Source: Tribonema minus
Lineage: Eukaryota > Sar > Xanthophyceae > Tribonematales > Tribonemataceae
DNA length: 64,000 nt
Assembly: GCA_017506865.1 (NCBI GenBank)
Contig: JAFCMP010000179.1
Span: 868,001 to 932,000 of the forward strand
Direction: 5' to 3'
Every line of letters begins with the position of its first letter. Positions within the stretch are counted from its first letter, which is position 1. This document shows, piece by piece, positions 33,154 to 42,625 of the stretch. Below the pieces are notes generated by a model. The model searched no databases. It was not told where the DNA came from and saw nothing but the letters and a program-made list of their open reading frames with translations. Both the position numbers and the translations under genes were made by a program.

Positions 33154-36100
33154 ATGAGTCAGAAGCTTGCTCCTGTTGTCAAGCAGCACGGCGCAGCCAG
33201 GCAGGGAAAGAAGAGGCCTCGCAGCGAAGGCGCGGCGGCAACATCAACTCTCTCAGCCACCACCGGTGGTGCAGCTCTGGTGGCGAAAGCTGCTGCCGTC
33301 GGCAAAGATAAGGGCACTCGCAAGGGAGATAAAGTACAGCAGCAGAGCCGCGAGCCGCTGAACGGGCAGCGCAAGCAGCAGACCGACGCAGTCAACAGCA
33401 GCGGCCATGCCTCAGCTAAAAAAGCAGCCAAGGCGAAGGAGCAGCACCAGCAGCCAGAGGCTCAAGCACCTGCTCAAGCAGCGGAGCGGCAAACTCAGAA
33501 TGGTTCAACCAAGAGGGCACGAGTTGGCGCCGCAGTGGCAGCTTCTTCTGGCGGGGAAGCGGCACAAGCTCAGCCCCAAACCAGCATGAAATCCGGTGCC
33601 AAGAAAAGAATAAAACTAGACAACGGCAACGATGCAGCAGGACAGCATGCGGAGCAGCAGCAGCAGCAGCCTGCAAAGGCAGCAGAGCCTGGCGATGCTG
33701 GTGCCGTCAAGGCAAAGAAGAGAAAGGCGACTGCTCTCAATGGCAGCAGCAACGAAGGAGGGCCGTCGGCAGGAGCGGAGCAGCAGCAGCTGCTGCAGTC
33801 GAGCAGCGCGAAGCAGAAGCGGGAGCGCGGTGCTGGCGCAGGGGGTCCTGGGGGAGTGCAGTCCAACTGGCAGGTAAGATGGGTGCTGTTACATAAGCGT
33901 ACTTTGTGAATTATTTATTGACAAACACCATGTGGCAACCGCAGCAAGAATAGATGACGATGCATCCCAGTCAGCCTGCTGTGGGCGGGTTGATAGTAAG
34001 ATGGCCACATTGGCTCTTGAAAGTATTGATGGCCTGCATCTGCTGGTCATGTCAAAGGCTGCACTGAGGATAGCACGGCATTTTCCTGGTTCCTACCAGA
34101 AGACATGACGGATATTGACGATTGCTTGAATGTCGTTTACACGAAACTGCATGAATTACTGCACGAACTCACTGCAGCTGCCATAGCAAGAGCCCTTTAT
34201 GATCAACTTTTTGTCCTCAAGGGAGGCGTGCGCAGAGGTGTCAGGGTAGATTTAAGGTGAGGGTTAGGGTTTGGGCCGACCAATGGCAATCGCACAGTGT
34301 TAGTGTTAGGGTCAGCCCGTGCGCAAACCTACAGAACGCCAGGACGGCAGTCGCCTCCTTACCTGCGTTCACTGCTGGTATGTATTTTGAAACTGCACAG
34401 TGTATTTTCAATGCAGCCAGCTGCATGGCTCACGTGTTGACATCGCTGGGTCGGTATCATTGTTGTGCGTGTACAATGTCTACTCGAGAAGGCAGTGTTC
34501 CCCGAGGCAGTGCACATGCCTGGTTTACGTATTTTTCATATGGATAGGCGTAGTTTTGCACACACAAGAATGGATTTGCATTTATGAGCAACCTGCAATC
34601 ATCACTCTCTCAATGGGCATTGCCCGTGGCATTGACTGCTGTCAGCGGTTTTCCAGGCATGCCATTGCAGAGTACTGCATGCCGGAGCTAAACAGCGGCA
34701 CCGATGCTGCTGTTGAGAAATGATGTTGGTCCAGTGTTAGGGCTGGATTTAGGGTTAGGGTTGGGGTTAGGGTATACCGTTGTTGTCACGAGGGCGCTGA
34801 CGGGTGGCCGTGTCGTACAACTCTGAGATCAACAGGCTTTGTGCAAGAAAGGCTGCTGTGCTGATCGCTGCTGCGCTGACAGCTGCTGCGAACAGATGAT
34901 GTCGCGCAAGTTCAACCTGAATTAGGCGGTGTGCTGATCGCTGCTGTGCTGATCGCTGCTGCGCTGATGGCTGCTGTGCTGGTCGCTGCTGCAAACTATG
35001 ATGTCGCGCAAGTTTGAGCTCAACCAGACAGTGTGCAAAAAGCTGCTGTGCTGATCGGTGCTCTGCTGATCACTGCTGCACTGACTGCTGCTGCGAACAG
35101 ATGATGTCGCGCAAGTTTGAGCTCAACGAGGCGGCGCGCAAGGCCAAGGTGGACAAGACGCGGCGGGATATGGAGGCAAAGGAGCTCAAGCAGAGCAGAA
35201 AGTGAGCACTGTCACCGAGTGAACTTGAAGTAGAGTCAGTAAATGACTCAAATTACTTTACATAGTATGGAGGCCAAGGCGCTCAAGCAGAACAACAAGG
35301 GAGCATTATTTTGTACAGAGGTGTAATTCAAGGAGAGATCTGCAAAGCGTTCAAGCACAGCAAAAGTGTGCATTACTGTACCACAAAGTGAACTGTTGGA
35401 AGTAGTACACGACCTGAGTTACTCAGTATGGAGGCCAAGGAGCTCAAGCAGAGCAAAAGGCGAGCACTGTGACAGAGTTTACTTCACTTGAAGTATTGTA
35501 AGTAGAGTCAGCAATTGACACTCTCAGTCAATGATCTGCACTTGAACTTCATCACGGACATGTATGCTGAGGGCCTCTTTGATATGCTATGCCGAACGTG
35601 GTTGCGCACACGCTTTGCAACCATGCTGCATGCCCCACGTGGTGTAGCGCAAGTCGCGTTTTGGTACAGGTCTGAGAGTTCACCATGTACTCACTCATAT
35701 ACCTCGACTGCATGTTGCAATTCAATCAAGCGCACTCATGGCTCCTGTAATTATGCGCTGCGCTATTGGGATGCCTGATCGATTACATCTACAGTAGCTG
35801 TACAGGATGCTGTGGGTTGCTCATGACGACAGTCGCCTCTGTCCGCCTTGCGCACAGCTGCTCAAGTTGGCAATATACATAGAAGTATGTATGTACACCG
35901 CTGGCGGTATTGCAATGCTTGGACATCTACTCATTGGGCAACCTCCCTCCAAGCTTCACATATCATTTACTCTGAATACATCTACTGTAGTATGCTGTAC
36001 GTTGTTTCTGATGGCAGTCACTTTCGTTCGTGTTTGAATGTCGCTGTGTGTCTTTGCAGGAAAGGCAAGGGACCGTCGCCGGAGGTCTGTGAGCAGTACG

Positions 36101-39100
36101 TGGCACTGGACTGCGAAATGGTGGGCACGGGCGTTAGCGGCAGACACAGCGCGCTGGCACAGGTGAGACTGCTTCACATACATAATGACAGTTACGCGCG
36201 ACAGTTACATGACAGTTACACAGTACGCGGCGCTCAACTGTGAAGTGGTGGGCACGGGCGTCAGCGGCAGGCACAGCGCACTGGCGCAGGTGAGCCTGTG
36301 TTATATATATGCAACATTATGCAACAGTTGCGCGCTGAATTGCATGCCTCGGTCCGTTGCATGTGGCACTTACGTGACAGTTACATGCTACTCTGAAATG
36401 GTGGGGACGGGCGTTGGCGGCAGGCACAGCGCGCTGGCGCAGGTGAGACTGCTTCACCTGCATAATGACAGTTACGCGCAACAGTTACATGACAGTTACG
36501 CAAACGTGGCACTGGACTGTGAAATGGTGGGCACCAACGTTAGCGGCAGGCACAGCGCGCTGGCACAGGTGAGACTGCTTCATATGCGTCTGACATTTAC
36601 ATTCGACAGTTACATGACAGTTACGCAGTACGCAGCGCTGAACTGCACAATAGTGGGCACTGACATAAGTGGTACTTACGTGGTGAGATTGCCATATGTG
36701 CACAATGACGGTGACGCGCAAAAGTTGCGTGCTACACTCTAAATTGGTGGGCACCTGCGTCAGCGGCAGGCGCAGTGTGCTGGCGCAGGTGAGCCTGCGT
36801 CACATGCATTTAAGTTTAGGCTCGACAGTTACATGACACTGTGAAATGGTGGGCACCTGCGTCAGCGGCAAGTGCAGCGCACTGGCGCAGGTGAGCCTGT
36901 TTCATATTCATGTGTCAGTTACACGTGACAGTTACATGAAACAGTTACGCGCGGGCATTAGCGGCAGACGCAGCGCGCTGGTGCAGATGACACTGCTAGC
37001 TACACATACTTCCCACTTTCCTCTCGCTCTCAGAAAACATCAGCTGCAGGCACAACGTGATGCATTTCTGCTCGCTTGTGAGCATTCACTCACTTGTGCC
37101 ATCTATGATTGCGGAGATTGCCTGCATTGCCGTACAACACGGCCCAAATCAAGCGTCCCTGGCCAGTTTGGAGGGGGCAAAGCGTGAATTCACAGTACTG
37201 CTCGTGCGAGCAACTTGAACTATTCTGCCCCCCCCCCCCCCCCCCTCCCCTCCCTTCCCTCCACGTGCAGTGCTGCATCACCAACTGGCACGGCAACATG
37301 CTGTACTGCTCTGATGTACAACCTAAACTATCCTGCGCCCCCCCCCCTTCCCCCCTTTTCGCCTTACACAAGCACCATCACTGCTTATGTGAACCTTTTC
37401 TTGCCCCCCCCGCCCCCCCCCTCTTACGTGCAGTGTTGCATCACCGACTGGCACGGCAACACGCTGTACTGCTCGTATGTGCGCCCGCCCGAGCGCGTGA
37501 CGGACTTCCGCACGTTTGTCAGCGGCATACGCGCGACGCACCTGAAGGGCGCTGACGCCGTGACTCTTCTAGAGTGCCAGAAAGCCGTGGCAGCGATTAC
37601 CAAGGTGCAAAAAGCAAAATTAGAGTTAGGATTAGGATTAGGACCAGGGCAGGGATTTGGGGTTAGGGTGGGAGTTAGGGTTAGGGTTAGGGTTAGGGTT
37701 AGGCATACGCGCGACGCATCTCAAGGGCGCCAACGCTGTGACTCTGCTGGAGTGCCAAAAGGCCGTGGCAGCGATCACCAAGGTGAAGAAGTCATAACTG
37801 GGGTTAGAATTAGGGTCAGGGTTAGGGTTGGGGCAGCGCTTTGGGGTTAGGGTTAGGGTTAGAGTTAGGCATGCGCGCGACGCATCTCAAGGGCGCTGAC
37901 GCCGTGACTCTGCTAGAGTGCCAAAAGGCCGTGGCAGCGATCACCAAGGTAAAGAAAGCAAACTAGGGTTAGGGCTAGGGTCAGGGCTAGGGTTAGGATT
38001 GAGCGGAGGCCAGGCCAGGGGTTACTTTTGTTTCAGGGGTTCTTACTTTGGCTCACTCTGTGGAAAGGGTCAGATTTTGTTAGCGGCACACGCGCGACGC
38101 ATCTCAAAGGCGCTAACGCCGTGGTGCCTCTACAGTGCCAGAACATCGTGGCAGCACACACCAAGGTGAAAAACAGCAAAAATAAGGTGAGAGTTAGGGT
38201 TAGGGTAAGGGCTGGACGGAGTCCAGGGTTTACTAGTGTTTCAGAGCTTATCGTGTGGCCAGGTTCTGGAGGAGGGGCTACAATTTTGACTGCCAGAAGG
38301 CTGTGGCAGCGATCACCAAGGTGAAGAAGATTGACTTAAGGTTAGGGTCAGGGTTAGGGCTGGGACAAGGTGGGGAGAAAAGCTAGTGCAAGGTTGGGGT
38401 TAGGGGTGGAGGCCAGGTGTTACCATTGTTCTCTTAGGGTTAGGGTTAGGGTTAGTCAGCGGCGCCTTGAAGTAGGGCAGTGTCGCCACAGTTGCTTCGA
38501 GCAGCGCAGCGCGGCGTACCTTCTGCAGTGCTCAGCGCATCGCGGCGCGCACAGGCGATATGGTGGCGTGGCGCCTGCTACTGGCCATCAGCGGCTCGGT
38601 GTTCTCACGCTGCGCAGCTGCGGCACGCTTTCCGCAGTGCTCAGCACAGCTATAGTATACTGCTATATGATGCTGCGCGCCTGTGAGTTGGCACTGCCTG
38701 CGTGCGCTGCTGCGCCGTCTCGGCTGCACGCCTGTCAGTTAGCGGGTCCTGTGCGCAAGCGCTCAACTCAGCATGGTACCCGCGCACACAGGCGCCGCCA
38801 GCTGCCGCGTCTGCCATCAAAGTACTTCTTTAAGTATCTCTATCGCTGGCTACGTGGCTACTTTCGCGGTGTGCTCGCTTCAGTGCAAGCGCATTGCCGC
38901 AAAACGGTGTGTGCACGCTGTCCGCAAATGCCATGTAAATCCCACGTCACGTGTACTTTGCTCTTTCTCGCTGCGCCCGCAACAGGGCCGCATCATTGTG
39001 GGGCACGCCCTGCACAACGACTTGAAGGCGCTGATGCTCAGGTGAGCTAGCCAATACATACCTACCGCACTTCACCATTACCCAAGAAACTCGGCTGACA

Positions 39101-41344
39101 ATGTTGGGGCTTGCGCAATCATCTGCACAGATGTAAGGGGCGTGGAAGGGGGGAGGGGGGAGGGGGTGTTGAGTTTGCCACTCAACCCCCAAATGCATCG
39201 GCATTCTTCTCTTTAGCGTGAGCGCTCCCCCCTGTCAATACCTACCTACCCCAAGGACCCTTCAAAAATCTGCCAGCGTCACGCTGGGATGCTGCCCCAC
39301 GCTAACTGGCTGTCATTGTGTTGTGCGTGACGCAAAGAGCAGATCGTTGTCAGCAGTGTTTTTTTTGTGTCCGTGTTGCAGAGACGCACAGGCATGCATG
39401 TATCCCACCCAAATTAGAGATGAGCAGAAGGCTTCTCCCGTGTGCAGCCCGCGTTGTGGCTTCTCCAGCAACTTTGCGACAAATGGAGTTGAGCTTTAGG
39501 AGTCAACCTGTTGACAAGGTCAAGCATGCCATCACTCATTGGACATAAGATCAAAAAACATGAGGGCACCACGGTACAAAGAGCACATGGTTAGGGGTTG
39601 CGGATGATGGGGTAGGATTGTAGAGTGGGCAACATCCGGTATGCATGTATGGGTATTCTTTTCTTATATGATCTTTTCCCGACAAAACTCTTAGAGTCAT
39701 ATGGCCGATGCATGCTGGCCATACTTCTGCTTGCGCATGGTATCTTCATTGTTGAAGTTGCATGCACAGTGTGCGCCTCTGTGCTGTGGCCGTGCAGCCA
39801 CCTCGATGATAACACCTCGCGACACTGCCGTAATTACGGCCCATAAACCCTGTTCTACCCTCTTGTAATGATCTTCAAACTTGTTGTTGAACTCTCGTGC
39901 TGATTCGACTTTGTGAAACTGCCGTAGTTTATGCCCCGTGAAAATGCCCTACACTCTGCAATAATATCAGACTTGTGCGCTTCGCGACACTGTGAACATG
40001 GTAAACCTGTCGCCTACACTCTGCAAGAACTTCATTTTTGCAGTATCACGCGCCTCGCTGTCTCATGTTGCAGCCACCCGAAGAACATGATTCGCGACAC
40101 AGCCACGTACCGGCCATATAAGCGCCCGAATCGCGCTGGCAAGCTCGCGCCCAGGTGAGCTGCGTGCGCCGCTAACCCTAGACCTAGGCCGTGTGGTCCA
40201 TGCTTTAGGGTTTCAATTGGGGCTAGGGTTAGCTAACCTAGGGTTACCCTTACCCAAAACCTAATGTTAACCCCAATCCAACCCTTGACGTAAGCCGGCG
40301 GCCCTGCTTGCCCGTGCGGATTATGCTTGAAGGTTGGAGTTAGGGTGAAGATTAGCAATGTCGCTCTGCCCCGTGCGCCGCCACTGGTGAAAGTACAGAT
40401 TGCGTGATATATACATGCTGTATCACATTGTAGGTCCCAAACCACAGCCGACGGTTCCTTCTCTCCCAGTGCCCTCCCTTTTTGCTCTTGGCTGCTCACA
40501 ATAGCCAATTTCTGCACCCTTATTCTGCCTCGACTCTCATCGCTGCCTCTAGATATGTACAAGCCGTGAACGGGGATCAGCACCATTGTTCCACATGGCA
40601 CGTGCCCAAGCTCTAGGTTACTTCTTGCCATGTGCTTGTAGTACACAGCCATGCTACATTACATGCTTGTGTGCACAAGGTGTTTTATTTGAACACAAGG
40701 ACCTGAAGCTGGTCAAGGCAAACAGCTTGCACTTTCGCAGGGCCTTCGGGGCTAGGCTTAGGGTTGGGGTAACGTACGCACGCGTTTTGTGATAGTGGCA
40801 GTGCCATCTTGGCTATCTGCTAAGAAACATGTCCAAGCACTCAGTCAGTGTCACAGAGCGCGAGTGTCGGTGCAAATTGCACGAGTGACGGTGCAGCCCC
40901 CCCCTCCCCCCCCCCCGTCCCCTCGCCCATCTGGCGCCGCGGAGGGAGAAGGGGTTGTGGTGAGGATACAGATCAGGCTGTGGCAATCAGGTCCACGTTT
41001 CTGATGCCTCTTGCGCTACAGTCATTGATAAAAACTATGGTAACAGGACTGACATTTGGCCCCGCACCGTATCACAAGCCCCCCTCCCCTTCACCCCCCC
41101 CGCCATCTGCCTTGATGTCCTGGCACCAACCCCCCCCCCCCCCCCCCCTTGTAGGTCTCTGAAGCATCTGGCGCTGGAGTTCTTAGGCAGGGAGATACAA
41201 GGGGGCGAGCACAGCCCCGCTGAGGACGCGATCGCGGCCATGGATCTCTTCAAGTTGAAGTGGGCGGAGTGGGAGACGTCCCTCAAGCAGGGGCGCGTTG
41301 GCAAGAAGGCAGGCGCCAGCAAGCCCGTGCGGCAGATAGCGTGA
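33154..41344 (+). CDS. REXO4: RNA exonuclease 4 homologue (DEDDh 3'-5' exonuclease), seven exons
   Basis: Exons: 33154-33873, 35101-35201, 36060-36162, 37434-37604, 38986-39041, 40074-40154, 41155-41344. They total 1422 bases (473 residues); all introns are GT-AG and phases match. Residues 1-240 are disordered, basic and Q/A-rich (GKKRPRSEG, KKRIKLD, KKRKATA), fitting a nucleolar tail. The catalytic domain follows: ALDCEMVGTGVSGRH (motif I, D and E), the CCITDWHGNTLYCSYVRP strand, TDFRTFVSGIRATHLKGAD, GRIIVGHALHNDLKALML (motif II D), HPKNMIRDTATYRPYK, then EHSPAEDAIAAMDLFK (motif III H and D). This order is diagnostic of the Rex4/ISG20-like family, which trims structured RNA, chiefly pre-rRNA, in the nucleolus. 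The start at 33154 opens the basic region; an upstream in-frame ATG at 33112 would add 14 unlikely residues. Introns carry many exon-edge copies. Confidence 0.9.
34250..34775 (+). repeat. Interstitial TTAGGG tracts in REXO4 intron 1
   Basis: Degenerate tracts lie at 34257-34275, 34301-34315 and 34735-34772. They are read on the plus strand, like those in intron 4. Confidence 0.7.
34893..35466 (+). repeat. Edge copies on both sides of REXO4 exon 2
   Basis: Copies of the 5' edge (ATGATGTCGCGCAAGTT) lie at about 34895 and 34999, before the true exon at 35101. Copies of the 3' edge (ATGGAGGCCAAGG...CTCAAGCAGA) lie at about 35268, 35345 and 35430, after it. A GCTGCTGTGCTGATCG unit repeats between the 5' copies. 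Confidence 0.8.
36221..36987 (+). repeat. Seven decaying tandem copies of REXO4 exon 3
   Basis: Copies of the motif I exon and its donor lie at about 36221-36289, 36387-36441, 36500-36567, 36627-36690, 36731-36788, 36834-36889 and 36950-36987. Five of them still end GCGCAG or GCACAG followed by GTGAGNCTG. The first reads ALNCEVVG (catalytic D to N). The third keeps ALDCEMVGTNVSGRHSALAQ intact. Spacers repeat words like GACAGTTACATGACAGTTAC. The true exon is 36060-36162, because only it has the acceptor and phase that fit exon 2. Confidence 0.85.
37267..37325 (+). repeat. Upstream copy of the 5' half of REXO4 exon 4
   Basis: GTGCAG followed by a near-copy of the CCITDWHGN... start (here CCITNWHGNMLYCSD) lies 163 bases before the true exon. 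Poly-C tracts precede each copy and could act as pyrimidine tracts. The copy breaks off after about 50 bases. Confidence 0.8.
37615..38330 (+). repeat. Four partial copies of REXO4 exon 4, mostly joined to TTAGGG tracts
   Basis: Copies of the 3' part of exon 4 (RATHLKGADAVTLLECQKAV...) end at donors near 37782, 37949, 38165 and 38320, each followed by GTRAAR. The first two begin right at a TTAGGG array, as GTTAG then GCATACGCGCG or GCATGCGCGCG, so the telomere-type repeat meets mid-exon sequence at the same base. The third and fourth are more diverged, and TTAGGG tracts lie between them. Confidence 0.85.
38185..38456 (+). repeat. Interstitial TTAGGG tracts in REXO4 intron 4
   Basis: Tracts lie at 38188-38212, 38337-38362 and 38435-38456 with variants such as TCAGGG and TAAGGG. 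They continue the TTAGGG/exon alternation that starts at 37615. Confidence 0.75.
39045..41150. other. Introns 5 and 6 of REXO4
   Basis: No further exon is seen. Degenerate TTAGGG/CCCTAA tracts lie at 40165-40265 and 40750-40770. A CGCGACACTG word and a GCCTACACTCTGCAA/GCCCTACACTCTGCAA pair recur at 39810-40030. Long C runs lie at 40900-40920 and 41090-41150, the last directly before the exon 7 acceptor. Confidence 0.5.
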
Positions 41345-41351
41345 CGCGCTG

Positions 41352-41473
41352 TGTGCGCCCAGGCGTTGTCGATACAGCACATCTGGTAGTACCTGTTGTA
41401 CTCGATACAACGCATCTCGGTACCTGTTGTACAGGTGCCGAGATGCGTTATATGGACAACACCTGGGCGCGCA
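41352..41473. mobile_element. Palindromic mini-element, TGTGCGCCCAGG family, copy 2
   Basis: The ends TGTGCGCCCAGGCGTTGTC and the inverse of TGCGCGCCCAGGTGTTGTC enclose a second palindrome (AACGCATCTCGGTACCTGT and its near-inverse). It starts 8 bases after the REXO4 stop codon, so it falls in the 3' untranslated region and could fold as a hairpin. Confidence 0.7.
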
Positions 41474-41570
41474 GCAGCAGCAGCAGCAGTGCTCCACAGC
41501 AACGGCAGTCGGAGCCGCAGCAGTGTGTGCAGCAGCAGTGTGGAGGTAGGGTTAGCAGCACTGCTCATCC

Positions 41571-41631
41571 TGTGCGTCCAGGTGTTGTCGACACTTGTGC
41601 CATGCACGTGTCTCGGTACCTGTACGACATC
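41571..41631. mobile_element. Palindromic mini-element family, end-truncated copy 3
   Basis: It starts TGTGCGTCCAGGTGTTGTCG and keeps the TCTCGGTACCTGTACGACAT core but lacks the right inverted end. All 61 bp are identical to 42389-42449. It abuts the left end of the 3.4-kb element. Confidence 0.65.
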
Positions 41632-42388
41632 CATCATAAGCATGAGTTGCCTCACTGCTGTGTTTATGAACTACGCTAGAAACTACACACCTTACGACTC
41701 CTGAGACCTCAGTTCCACATGCCCATGTGCTGTGTGCAAACCCATATCAAATGAGAGCATAGCCAGCGGCCAAAGGCAGTGGAGAGAAGTCCTGTCAGGA
41801 AGTCATGGTGTTGGGTATCTTGTATAGAGCACAAAAGGCATGTCGTGTACCAAGCGGTTACACAACCCTACTTCAACAACGGCTCCACCTAGGGTCGCCT
41901 CACCACACACGCCCCCTGCATGGCTCTTCTGCTCCGCAAGTGGAAAGACATGCACACATGTGAGGTGCCCTAGGTGCTACACACTCAGTATCTCTACGAA
42001 TGCAAGAACAGCAGCCCTCCGCTACCGCCGAAACTCTCGAAGAGAACGCGGGCGTCTGGCATATACCACTAACCCTCCGCTACCACCAAGTCTCAGAAAG
42101 ACTGCAGCGCGTCTGGCCAGAGTAGTACCTGCGTTGCTGCAAACAATACAATCTTACTGCTGCAGCACAAAAACAAGTTTGAGCAAGCAACTTGCTCCGC
42201 TGCTATATGCGCCCCCGACATGTTGGCACTGCGCAATCAACGCAAGCAAACACACCACCATTCTACTTCAACGTACGCCCCCGACATGTTGGCACTGCGC
42301 ACTAATCCCCCCCCAGCGTTTGTGTCGAACACACGCGCAAAACAAGTGCGCGGTGGCCGAAACAATCTTTAGGGTGGGCGGGTGGGTT

Positions 42389-42449
42389 TGTGCGTCCAGG
42401 TGTTGTCGACACTTGTGCCATGCACGTGTCTCGGTACCTGTACGACATC
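42389..42449. mobile_element. Palindromic mini-element family, end-truncated copy 4
   Basis: It is identical over 61 bp to 41571-41631 but lies inside the 3.4-kb element, 480 bp from its left repeat. Confidence 0.65.
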
Positions 42450-42625
42450 GCCCCCAGACACTACACTGCTGAGCCTATACCGAAGTAGTGTGGCGTCTAA
42501 AACGTACAGGCCCAGAGATAGACCTGCAAAACGCCTCCTGTCACGTCATTGCTAACGTGCAATATGCCAAGCGCTGTCATGTGTAACTGACCGAGCTGAG
42601 CAGGCCTAGCTACTCCGAGTAGTAC

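Noticed and set aside
36500..36567. REXO4 exon 3 copy with intact motif I as the true exon
   Set aside because: It has no AG acceptor before it; 36060-36162 has acceptor, phase and the upstream KGKGPSPEVCEQY residues.
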